Source: Microbacterium capsulatum
Lineage (GTDB): Bacteria; Actinomycetota; Actinomycetes; Actinomycetales; Microbacteriaceae
Direction of reading: 5' to 3'
DNA length: 64,000 nucleotides
Assembly: GCF_030865425.1 (NCBI RefSeq)
Contig: NZ_JAVFCB010000012.1
Coordinates: forward strand, 33,423-97,422
The notes beneath the pieces were generated by a model. It was not told the origin of the DNA. It did no database searches and saw nothing but the letters and a program-made list of their open reading frames with translations. Positions 9,374 through 16,069 of this stretch are shown here, piece by piece; position 1 is the stretch's first letter; each line of letters begins with the position of its first letter. The translations under genes and the position numbers were made by a program.

Positions 9374-10498
9374 ATGAGTGGCGATGGAGCCTCCCTGGCG
9401 GTTGACGCGTTCCGCGTGACCATGGACCATACCCGCGACGCCTCCGGGCTGAGCGAGCTCGTCAAGGACGGACGTCTGAACCCGGACGACATCATCGCGG
9501 TCACCGGCAAGACCGGCGGCTTCGACGACACCTACAACTCCAGCCGCGTCGACGCCGATCAGGCGGTCCGCCGGTTCCTGCTCGATCACGGCACCCGCCC
9601 CGCGGACGTCGTCGAGGAGATCCCGATGGCGTTCAGCGCCGGCGTCGGCACGATCATGACGCCGCACCTCGTGGTGTTCACGCGCACCGAGTCGGAGCCC
9701 GCCGCCGACGGCCTGCCCCGGCTCGCGTTCGGCAGCGCGAGCTCCGAGACGATCCTGCCCGAGTGGATCGGCTCGACCCGGCACGTCGAGGCCAACGCGC
9801 AGGCCGTGCGCGACGCCGCCGCGGACGGCGCGATGGATCCGTCCGACGTCGAGTTCGTGATCGGCAAGTCGTACTACCCGGCGCTCGACGAGATCGACGC
9901 CGCGCGCACCGCCGGTGCGTCGATCCCCGAGATGACGCCGCAGGAGATCTTCTACTTCTCCAGCGGCAGCGCGGCGAACGGGGTCCGCGTGGCCGTCGAC
10001 GGCGCACCCATGCCCCGGGCCGAGGAGATCGGCACGAACCCGGCCCTCTGGTCCGACAAGGTCGCCGTGTCGTCGAACGCCTGGGAGGGCGTCGGCGGGG
10101 AGAGCCCGAGTTCGCACCTGCTCGCCCTGGGCAACCGCCAGGGCGCGGGCGGGCGTCTGCGCATCGGACGCGCCGTGTTCGAGGATCTGCTCGACATCGG
10201 CGCCGTCACCCGCGCCGTGCGCAACGCAGGGCTCGAGGTGGGCGACGGACCGCTCCCGCCTGAGATCTCGTCGCGGATCGTCGCGTCGTACATCAAGTAC
10301 GGCGAGCCGGTCGACGGGCTCTTCCGCGGCCGCCGTCTCGTCACCGAGGACCCGTCCTACGTGAAGAACCTGAAGACGGTCGTTGCGAGCGCCTTCTCCG
10401 CCATGCTGCAGGACAACATGATCTGGATCTCCGCCGGCGGCAAGCAGCAGGGCCCTCCCGGCGGCGGCACACTGGCGATCGTCCTCGACGTGAGCTGA
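9374..10498 (+). CDS. ring-opening amidohydrolase, cyanuric acid hydrolase/barbiturase (AtzD) family, diverged
   Basis: A 374-residue member of the Toblerol-fold family, which hydrolyses amide bonds in cyclic imides such as cyanuric acid and barbiturate. It shows threefold internal organisation with lysine-centred motifs VTGKTGG (about residue 38) and VIGKSYYP (about 160), a serine-rich VAVSSNAWEGVGGE in place of the third, and the C-terminal family block WISAGGKQQGPPGGG (family GGAEHQGPdGGG). The motifs deviate enough that the substrate is uncertain. The gene stands alone, away from the hydantoinase-like cluster at 27-44 kb. Confidence 0.82.
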   Translation: MSGDGASLAVDAFRVTMDHTRDASGLSELVKDGRLNPDDIIAVTGKTGGFDDTYNSSRVDADQAVRRFLLDHGTRPADVVEEIPMAFSAGVGTIMTPHLVVFTRTESEPAADGLPRLAFGSASSETILPEWIGSTRHVEANAQAVRDAAADGAMDPSDVEFVIGKSYYPALDEIDAARTAGASIPEMTPQEIFYFSSGSAANGVRVAVDGAPMPRAEEIGTNPALWSDKVAVSSNAWEGVGGESPSSHLLALGNRQGAGGRLRIGRAVFEDLLDIGAVTRAVRNAGLEVGDGPLPPEISSRIVASYIKYGEPVDGLFRGRRLVTEDPSYVKNLKTVVASAFSAMLQDNMIWISAGGKQQGPPGGGTLAIVLDVS

Positions 10499-10604
10499 GC
10501 CGGAGGGATCCGATACCGAATCCCCCCTCCCCGCGTCAACCCCGTCGCGCTCGCCGCCCCGGCGTGCGATCGTGACCGTTCCAGACACGGGAGGAGGCTC
10601 TCGC

Positions 10605-10778
10605 ATGAGCGCCAAGGATCACGCCAAGCACGCCGCCGACAAGGCGCGCGGCAAGATCAAGGAAGGCCTCGGCAAGGCCACGAACGACGAGAAGCTCGAG
10701 AACGAGGGGCGGCTGGATCAGGCGAAGGCCGATCTGGGGAAGGCCGCCGAGCATGTCAAGGACGCCTTCAAGGAGTGA
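10605..10778 (+). CDS. CsbD-family stress protein
   Basis: A 57-residue, lysine- and glutamate-rich hydrophilic protein with the CsbD pattern DKARGKIKEGLGK...NEGRLDQAKADLGKAAEHVKDAFKE. CsbD proteins are abundant general-stress proteins of unknown molecular role. ATG 10605 is chosen because GGAGG lies 9-14 bases upstream. It is monocistronic: a strong hairpin terminator starts 12 bases after the stop. Confidence 0.9.
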   Translation: MSAKDHAKHAADKARGKIKEGLGKATNDEKLENEGRLDQAKADLGKAAEHVKDAFKE

Positions 10779-10789
10779 CCTGGACGTCA

Positions 10790-10824
10790 AGAGGGGCGGC
10801 GGGTCGCACACCCGCCGCCCCTCT
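10790..10824 (+). terminator. strong intrinsic terminator after csbD-like gene
   Basis: Fifteen-base arms AGAGGGGCGGCGGGT (10790-10804) and its exact complement (10810-10824) with a five-base loop, followed by TCTGCG. It may also stop transcripts from the opposite gene. Confidence 0.85.
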
Positions 10825-10875
10825 TCTGCGTTCTCTGTCACCGACGCCCCGACGATGCCGTCGGGAATCCGCGCG

Positions 10876-11040
10876 TCAGGGCGCCCGGCGACCGGACATC
10901 GACCGGATCAGCCAGGAGATGACCGCGAGGACCAGCAGGATCAGGCCCACCCAGAGCAGGAAGTTCAGGGACTGCACGAACCCGCCCGTGATGGCCAGGA
11001 GGATGGCGATCACCGCGATGACGATGAAGAGGATGTTCAT
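10876..11040 (-). CDS. small two-helix membrane protein
   Basis: A 54-residue protein with two hydrophobic helices, roughly MNILFIVIAVIAILLAIT (1-18) and LNFLLWVGLILLVLAVISWL (25-44), and a basic C-terminal tail ending SMSGRRAP. AAGGAG stands seven bases before the ATG. It is of the type found beside stress genes in actinobacteria (unnamed DUF-type membrane peptides). It is convergent with the csbD-like gene. Function unknown. Confidence 0.7.
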   Translation of the reverse strand: MNILFIVIAVIAILLAITGGFVQSLNFLLWVGLILLVLAVISWLIRSMSGRRAP

Positions 11041-11153
11041 GACGGACTCCTTCCACGGACCGCAGCTGCGGTCTCGGGACAGACATTAGGAAGCAGAACG
11101 CCGTTGGACCAGGGGGTTGACGGCGACGCCCTCCTGATGGCATGCCGACGCGG

Positions 11154-11411
11154 TCATGGCCTCGGCGCCGACCCCTCCCCGTCGCGCGGATGCGCATGCT
11201 GCACGGTCTCCAGGACGTCCGCCACCGTGGCGTATCGGCACCGCGTCGAGACGGGACGCAGCCAGACGACCTCGACCTGATCCTCGGTCACGCGACTGAC
11301 GCAGGCGACGGTGCGCCGCGCATCGTGGGGGCCGAAGTCCTCGTCCAGGATCAGCCACTCGTGCTCCGTGAGCCGGCGCATCTCGAATCGGGCCCTCATC
11401 AGCATCGACAT
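11154..11411 (-). CDS. hypothetical protein, 85 residues
   Basis: Start ATG 11411 (MSMLMRARFEMRRLTEHEW) is preferred over a longer in-frame start because GGGAGAA precedes it. The sequence is alpha/beta-looking (WLILDEDFGPHDARRTVACVSRV, QVEVVWLRPV) with an acidic tail, and no domain is recognised. A repeated 'VxWLRPxxTRxRYxTVxDVL' run suggests a genuine folded protein rather than an antisense shadow. It lies between a small membrane-protein gene and a divergent SDR. Confidence 0.55.
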   Translation of the reverse strand: MSMLMRARFEMRRLTEHEWLILDEDFGPHDARRTVACVSRVTEDQVEVVWLRPVSTRCRYATVADVLETVQHAHPRDGEGSAPRP

Positions 11412-11566
11412 GCTTCTCCCATCGCTTGTCGCCACGATGCCCCCGGTGGCCGGTGCAGTCACGCCCCTTGACAGGCAGCTCCGAGCGAGCTATCGCACGC
11501 GATCCGACACGCCTAAGCCGTTCCGGGAGCGACGTCAAGCCCCTCCTCCGGAACGCACCGCGGGCC

Positions 11567-11572
11567 TAGCCT
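11567..11572 (+). promoter_or_regulatory. leaderless -10 box TAGCCT
   Basis: TAGCCT followed by six bases and ATG 11579 of the SDR gene. Confidence 0.5.
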
Positions 11573-11578
11573 GCCCTC

Positions 11579-12463
11579 ATGAGCCGCACGATGACCGATC
11601 CGCGGACGAAGTACCCGCCGCTCCGCGACCCGCCGGATCCGAGCAACGACCAGCTGGGGCTGCTCGGCGAGACCGCGCTGCGACCGGACCATGGGGAGCA
11701 CAGCTATCAAGGGTCCGGACGGCTGCCGGGTCGGCACGCGCTGATCACGGGCGGCGACTCGGGGATCGGACGCGCAGTGGCCATCGCCTACGCACGCGAG
11801 GGCGCCGATGTGGCGCTCAGTTATCTGCCGGAGGATCAGCAGGACGCGGAGGAGACCGCGCGCTGGGTGCGGGATGCGGGCGTGCAGGCCGTCCTGCTGC
11901 CCGGCGACCTCACCGAGGAGCAGCTCTGCGAGGACGTCGTGGCCGACGCGGCCGAGAGCCTCGGCGGCCTCGACCTCGTCGTCCTGAACGCGGGCTGTCG
12001 GCGCGACAGGGGTGAGGCGGAGCAGATCCCGACCGAGGAGTTCGACAGGGTGCTGTACACGAACCTGTATGCGTTGTTCTGGGTCGCCAAGGCGGCGCTG
12101 CCGCACCTGCCGCCGGGCTCGTCGATCATCGTCACGACGTCGATCCAGGGATACGACCCCTCCCCCGGGCTGTTCGACCACGTCCTGACCAGGGCGGGAC
12201 TGATCGCGTTCGTGCAGATGCTCGCGGAGGAGCAGGGACCGCACGGCATCCGCGTCAACGGAGTCGCACCGGGCCCGATCTGGACGCCGCCGATCCCGGC
12301 CGCGGGGTGGCCGGAGAAGCTTCCGAGGTTCGGCGAGGACACGCCCCTCGGGCGCGCCGGCCAGCCGGCCGAGCTCGCCGGCGCCTACGTGTTCCTCGCC
12401 TCGGAGGACGCTTCGTACGTGTCGGGCGGGATCCTGCCCGTCACCGGCGGACAGCACCTCTGA
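11579..12463 (+). CDS. SDR of the YhdG/GSP39 type with altered catalytic residues
   Basis: A 294-residue SDR with the long proline-rich N-terminal arm of the glucose-dehydrogenase/general-stress-protein-39 group. The cofactor motif TGGDSGIG is intact (about residue 58). Ser188 is present (TTSIQGY), but where the family has Tyr-x-x-x-Lys (DYASTK) this protein reads DHVLTR: His201 and Arg205. Dehydrogenase activity is therefore doubtful; it may bind nucleotide only. The C-terminal SGGILPVTGGQHL is normal. Leaderless. Bases around the stop codon are tandemly duplicated (12454-12501). Confidence 0.88.
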   Translation: MSRTMTDPRTKYPPLRDPPDPSNDQLGLLGETALRPDHGEHSYQGSGRLPGRHALITGGDSGIGRAVAIAYAREGADVALSYLPEDQQDAEETARWVRDAGVQAVLLPGDLTEEQLCEDVVADAAESLGGLDLVVLNAGCRRDRGEAEQIPTEEFDRVLYTNLYALFWVAKAALPHLPPGSSIIVTTSIQGYDPSPGLFDHVLTRAGLIAFVQMLAEEQGPHGIRVNGVAPGPIWTPPIPAAGWPEKLPRFGEDTPLGRAGQPAELAGAYVFLASEDASYVSGGILPVTGGQHL

Positions 12464-12501
12464 CGACGAAGGAGACGGCACCTCTGACGGCGAAGGCGAG
12501 G
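12454..12501 (+). repeat. two tandem 24-base units spanning a stop codon
   Basis: Units 12454-12477 and 12478-12501 share GCACCTCTGACG then GCGAAGG or ACGAAGG. The first contains the last codons and TGA of the SDR gene, the second is a decayed copy. Confidence 0.6.
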
Positions 12502-12534
12502 GCGATGGCGGGCCGACCGGCGGGCGGAGCGCGA

Positions 12535-12756
12535 CTAGTCGACGGCTTCGCGCTGGGTGCGGATGAACGTGCGGTCGCCGTCGCTGAGCCGTGCCAGCGG
12601 GTCGACGCCCGTGCCGACGATCTGTTCGATCTCGGCGCGCACGTCATCCGGCACGTGACCGTCGGGGTCCTCCTCGAGCTTGCTCTTGGAGGGTGCCGAG
12701 AGGTGCGGCCACCACAGGTGGACCTCGGGCAGCAGGTGGATCTCGGGAAGAGACAT
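12535..12756 (-). CDS. hypothetical acidic protein, 73 residues
   Basis: MSLPEIHLLPEVHLWWPHLS followed by an acidic segment (KLEEDPDGHVPDDVRAEIEQIVGTG) and DRTFIRTQREAVD. AAGGAA precedes ATG 12756 by six bases. No known domain; the length, start signal and codon use support a real gene. It runs in the same direction as the paralogue gene at 12872 and 115 bases downstream of it. Confidence 0.6.
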   Translation of the reverse strand: MSLPEIHLLPEVHLWWPHLSAPSKSKLEEDPDGHVPDDVRAEIEQIVGTGVDPLARLSDGDRTFIRTQREAVD

Positions 12757-12871
12757 GATTCCTTCTTTCTGGCCGTCGTGCCGGTTCAGGGCGGCGGGAT
12801 CGGCGGCTCGACGGCGTCGGTGCCCTCGACGCCGTGCGAGAACCGCGCACCCGGAGGCCCGAGACGTGTCA

Positions 12872-13210
12872 TCATGGCTCCGCAAGGGCGTGGGTCCCGC
12901 CGCTCGCACTCAGGACGTGCTCGCGCTTGAGTGCGATGCCGCCGGACGTGTTGGCGGAGTTGGCGAGGTCGTTGATCAGCTCGGGATCGAGTTCCGGCGG
13001 CTCCGGCTCGTCGAAGACGAAGCGCAGCGGGATCGCCGGGTTCAGCCAGATCGTGGTCCGGCCGGTCGGCTCGTCCTGCCCGTGCTGGAAGGAGAGCGTG
13101 AAGCTCTCGTTCCTGCGGAGCTTGGTGGCGATGACGACCTTGAGGTGTGCGAGCACGCGGTCGTCGATGTGGATCGGCGACTCGGCGCCGCCGTAGTACA
13201 CGATTCCCAT
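12872..13210 (-). CDS. DUF7882-like small protein (paralogue A)
   Basis: A 112-residue protein, one of three copies within 2.4 kb. It begins MGIVYYGGAESPIHIDDR, then the shared core LKVVIATKLRRNESFTLS, an extended WLNPAIPLRFVFDEPEPPEL and a small helix NDLANSANTSGGI. I recognise the pattern as the DUF7882 family of Microbacteriaceae, of unknown function; the DUF number is from memory. AGGAGA precedes the ATG. Paralogue C (14916) is its closest relative, sharing the core word for word. Confidence 0.75.
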   Translation of the reverse strand: MGIVYYGGAESPIHIDDRVLAHLKVVIATKLRRNESFTLSFQHGQDEPTGRTTIWLNPAIPLRFVFDEPEPPELDPELINDLANSANTSGGIALKREHVLSASGGTHALAEP

Positions 13211-13364
13211 CTCGGTCTCCTGTTCCGACCTGCCTGTGGCCAGACTCTCGCACGGAATGCGGGAGGATCCTCCCGGGGCGACGGTCCGCGAGGGCCGCCG
13301 ATCCCGGGCATGATGATGTCGAGGGGGACGTTACTCGGGGAACGATGAAGGAGGCTGTGAAGAG

Positions 13365-13703
13365 ATGGGAAGGTTCACCTACGAGGGGCAAACCCACGCC
13401 GACCTCGACGATCGCGCACTCGCTCACCTGCAGATGGTGATCTCGAACAAGCTGCGCCGTGGCGAGCCCTTCTATTTCACGTGGAAGGACGACCCGAGCG
13501 TCGGCCACGGCCGGACGGCGGTCTGGGTGCATCCCGCCTGCAACATGGTCTTCAGCTACCACGGCAGTCGACGTCCGCCGCTGAACCGGCTCTGGATCGA
13601 CGCACTCAGCCAGCTCGCGAACACACCCGCCGGTCTCCGGCTGGTGCCCGAGCCGACGACCACGGTCGAGATGCAGATCGACGGCGACGGCGTCGGACAG
13701 TAA
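13365..13703 (+). CDS. DUF7882-like small protein (paralogue B)
   Basis: A 112-residue homologue of the genes at 12872 and 14916, but the most diverged: MGRFTYEGQTHADLDDRALA, then LQMVISNKLRRGEPFYFTW in place of the common core, WVHPACNMVFSYHGSRRPP and LANTPAGLRLVPEPTTT. GAAGGAGG lies 11 bases before the ATG. It reads divergently from paralogue A across a 154-base gap and towards the AraC gene. Function unknown. Confidence 0.75.
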   Translation: MGRFTYEGQTHADLDDRALAHLQMVISNKLRRGEPFYFTWKDDPSVGHGRTAVWVHPACNMVFSYHGSRRPPLNRLWIDALSQLANTPAGLRLVPEPTTTVEMQIDGDGVGQ

Positions 13704-13862
13704 CCCCGGCGGCGGGAGCCCGCAGCAGTCCCTGCGGTCGCGGAACCGGATCGGCCGGATCGGAGCCGCGCCCGGCCGGAACGGAGACAATGGAAGACTC
13801 TGGATCCCCGGAGTCTCCGTTGCCCGCCGCCCTCCGAGGCTGCCCCGCTCCGAAGGATGCCC

Positions 13863-14795
13863 ATGCCCGAGATCGTCCGATTCCACTCGCGCGACCGTGC
13901 GACGGTGGAGAGCACGTGGTCGCAGTTCGCGCCGTCCGCGCGACTGCACCGGGTGGATCCCGACCTCCGCTTCGACTGGCGCTCCGCCGCCCTCGACCGG
14001 GTGTCGATCGTCGAGTACCGCCTGACCGCCGCCGTCCGCTCGTCCATCCGGCCCGAGGGGCAGCTGTTCGCGTGCGCCGTGGGCTTCCTCCACGGCTCCC
14101 TCCGCAGCGGCCGCCAGGAGCTCGACGCCGGCCGGCCGTGGATCAGCGACGGCCGCGAGGTCGTGGCCGACCGAGAGGGCGCCGCGAATGTGAAAGCCCT
14201 CGTGTTCGACCCGGGCTGGGCGCAGGAGACCGCGCGGCGGATCACCGGCGACGATCGCCTGCGGCTGCAGGTCACCGACTCGGCGCCGAGCGACCTGGCG
14301 GCGGCCGCGCACTGGTCTCGGGCCGTCACCCATCTGGGTGCGGAGGCCGCCGCGACGGGAGGGAACCCGCTCATCGAGGCCGAGCTGGCTCGGCACGCCC
14401 TGATGACGACGCTCGCCGTGTTCCCCACCACGGTGCACGGTCGCGATGACCGCACGCCGCAGACCTCGGCCGCACCCGTCACGGTGCGTCGGGCGATCGC
14501 GTTCATGGAGGAGCACGCCCACGAGCCGATCACGATCGACGACGTCGCCCACGCGGTGCACATCTCGACCCGCGGCCTGCAGTACGCGTTCCGGCGCGCG
14601 CTCGGGATCACGCCCAGGCAGCATCTGGCGAGGGTTCGGCTGGACGGGGCGCACCGCGATCTGCTGCGCGCGGATCCGGGCGAGACCGTCGCCGGCATCG
14701 CTCGGCGCTGGGGGTTCTCGCATCCGTCGCGGTTCACCGCCGAGTACCGTCGGGTCCACGGCTGCCCGCCCGGACAGGCGCTGCGCAGCCGGTGA
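13863..14795 (+). CDS. AraC-family transcriptional regulator
   Basis: A 310-residue regulator. The C-terminal third holds the two helix-turn-helix units: ITIDDVAHAVHISTRGLQYAFRRALG and VAGIARRWGFSHPSRFTAEYRRVHG, ending GCPPGQALRSR. The N-terminal two thirds are an AraC-type ligand or oligomerisation domain (AraC_binding_2-like, with FDWRSAALDRVSIVEYRL). ATG 13863 is preferred over 13857 because GAAGG ends six bases before it. It sits between two members of the small DUF7882-like family, which are plausible targets. Confidence 0.88.
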   Translation: MPEIVRFHSRDRATVESTWSQFAPSARLHRVDPDLRFDWRSAALDRVSIVEYRLTAAVRSSIRPEGQLFACAVGFLHGSLRSGRQELDAGRPWISDGREVVADREGAANVKALVFDPGWAQETARRITGDDRLRLQVTDSAPSDLAAAAHWSRAVTHLGAEAAATGGNPLIEAELARHALMTTLAVFPTTVHGRDDRTPQTSAAPVTVRRAIAFMEEHAHEPITIDDVAHAVHISTRGLQYAFRRALGITPRQHLARVRLDGAHRDLLRADPGETVAGIARRWGFSHPSRFTAEYRRVHGCPPGQALRSR

Positions 14796-14915
14796 CGGCC
14801 GCCGGCTGTGACAGTTCCCGCACAATCGGTTCGGCTGGTGTCCTCGCGCCGCCCGTCACGCGTCCCCGCCATTCACGCGCGACGTACGGTCATCGGGAGC
14901 AGAGGACGGACACGG

Positions 14916-15272
14916 ATGGGACTCATCTACTACGGCGCGGGATCCGATCCGATCCGCATCGAGGATCGCACGCTGGCGCACCTGAAGGTCGTGATCGCGA
15001 CCAAGCTGCGGCGGAACGAGAGCTTCACCCTGTCCTGGCGGCACGAGGAGGGACAGGAGCGCGGGCGGGAGACGCTGTGGCTGCATCCGTCGATCCCGCT
15101 GCGGTTCGTGTTCGACGAGCCGGAACCGCCGGAGCTCAGCGGCGAATGGCTGCGCGCCCTCGCCGGCTCCGCGAACAGCACCGGCGGGATCCAGCTGCTG
15201 CCCGAGCACATGAGTGCGCGGGACGCGGAGGACGCGGCCGAGGGTGACGAGGAACCTTCCCTCGTGCTGTGA
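14916..15272 (+). CDS. DUF7882-like small protein (paralogue C)
   Basis: A 118-residue protein: MGLIYYGAGSDPIRIEDR, core LKVVIATKLRRNESFTLS, WLHPSIPLRFVFDEPEPPEL, SGGIQLLPEH-like ending and an acidic tail DAEDAAEGDEEPSLVL that paralogues A and B lack. ATG 14916 fits the alignment with the other copies; an upstream GTG at 14808 would add a basic, unconserved leader. It follows the AraC gene by 120 bases. Function unknown. Confidence 0.75.
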   Translation: MGLIYYGAGSDPIRIEDRTLAHLKVVIATKLRRNESFTLSWRHEEGQERGRETLWLHPSIPLRFVFDEPEPPELSGEWLRALAGSANSTGGIQLLPEHMSARDAEDAAEGDEEPSLVL

Positions 15273-15356
15273 CAGGCCCCCGACGTCGACCCTATGAGTC
15301 CCCTAAAGACCGTGACCTAAACGTTGCATTCGTTACCCGGCCGTTATACAGTGATC

Positions 15357-15456
15357 GCACGGTGAAAGTTTTGCTGTGGCTTTCACCGCATGTGATTGCA
15401 GGACACTCTTGGTGCAAGGGACAAAGGCCGGTCGGGAGCCTCTCCGACCGGCCTTT
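15357..15456 (+). ncRNA. candidate small RNA of about 100 nt
   Basis: The 229-base gap between two genes holds, in order, a promoter-like pair TTGCAT (15324-15329) and TATACA (15345-15350), a hairpin GGTGAAAG / CTTTCACC with an 11-base loop (15361-15387), a single-stranded A/G-rich linker, and a 13-bp terminator hairpin (15423-15456). No open frame fits. The region is distinctly less GC-rich than its surroundings. The -35/-10 spacing of 15 is short, so the start is approximate. Confidence 0.45.
15423..15456 (+). terminator. intrinsic terminator
   Basis: AAAGGCCGGTCGG (15423-15435) and CCGACCGGCCTTT (15444-15456) form a 13-bp stem with an eight-base loop and end in TTT. It closes the candidate small RNA or, alternatively, the paralogue C transcript. 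Confidence 0.8.
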
Positions 15457-15489
15457 ACTGTGTGTTGCGGCCGTCGGCGCCCGGATGGA

Positions 15490-15495
15490 TAGTCT
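15490..15495 (+). promoter_or_regulatory. leaderless -10 box TAGTCT
   Basis: TAGTCT, six bases, ATG 15502 of the MarR gene. Confidence 0.5.
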
Positions 15496-15501
15496 GGTGC
15501 G

Positions 15502-15933
15502 ATGAGCGATCGGAAGCTGGCCCTGGCGGCCTGGGAGAGCCTCTTCCGCGCACAGCACGAGATCTTCACGGAGATGTCCGAGGACTTCGACAGCACCGCA
15601 CTATCCACCGCCGAGTACGACGTGCTGCTCACCGTGACGCGCTTCGAGAGCCGCACCGCGCGCCTGCGCGACGTCACCGCGAACATGCTCATCAGCCAGC
15701 CGAGCGTGTCCCGGCTCGTCGACCGCATGGTCGCGCGCGGGCTGCTCGAGAAGTGCCAGGATCCCGAGGACGGACGCGGATCCCTGGTCCACGCCACGGA
15801 GGCGGGCACACGGGCGTTCCGGCAGATCGCGACCGTGCACGGCCGCTCGATCGCCGTGCGGATGTCGCGCCTGAGCGACGACGAGCTGCGACAGCTGACC
15901 GCACTCACGGAGAAGCTGCGCAAGAGCAGCTGA
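15502..15933 (+). CDS. MarR-family transcriptional regulator
   Basis: A 143-residue winged-helix dimer. The DNA-reading helix is NMLISQPSVSRLVDRMVARGL, followed by the wing CQDPEDGRGSLVHATEAG and the C-terminal dimerisation helix. The beginning (ALSTAEYDVLLTV) fits MarR repressors that sense phenolics or oxidants. Leaderless. A perfect 26-base palindrome starts seven bases after its stop and may be its operator or a bidirectional terminator. Confidence 0.9.
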   Translation: MSDRKLALAAWESLFRAQHEIFTEMSEDFDSTALSTAEYDVLLTVTRFESRTARLRDVTANMLISQPSVSRLVDRMVARGLLEKCQDPEDGRGSLVHATEAGTRAFRQIATVHGRSIAVRMSRLSDDELRQLTALTEKLRKSS

Positions 15934-15940
15934 CACCGAG

Positions 15941-15966
15941 CCTCTTCGGATATATATCCGAAGAGG
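15941..15966. repeat. perfect 26-base palindrome between MarR and HNH genes
   Basis: The left half CCTCTTCGGATAT (15941-15953) is followed immediately by its exact complement (15954-15966), with an AT-only centre. It has no loop, which is more like a protein-binding site than a terminator, although it could act as one for both strands. Confidence 0.7.
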
Positions 15967-16022
15967 CGGTCATCCCCATTCGATCCGCACATCAGCGAAC
16001 CTCGCGGTTGTTCTCACCAAAT

Positions 16023-16063
16023 TAGAACAAATCATCGAATCTATCGACCATTCGGGGTAGACT
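16023..16063 (+). promoter_or_regulatory. SOS-box-like element and leaderless -10 of HNH gene 2
   Basis: TAGAACAAATCATCGA (16023-16038) matches 14 of 16 bases of the element before HNH gene 1 (7016-7031 on the plus strand). The -10 TAGACT (16058-16063) stands six bases before ATG 16070 and is the same hexamer as in HNH gene 1. Confidence 0.5.
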
Positions 16064-16069
16064 GCTGCC

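Noticed and set aside
12872..15272. 'ATP-dependent DNA ligase' label for the small paralogues
   Set aside because: I recall this label on some homologues, but no ligase motif (KxDG) or nucleotidyltransferase domain is visible in 112-118 residues.
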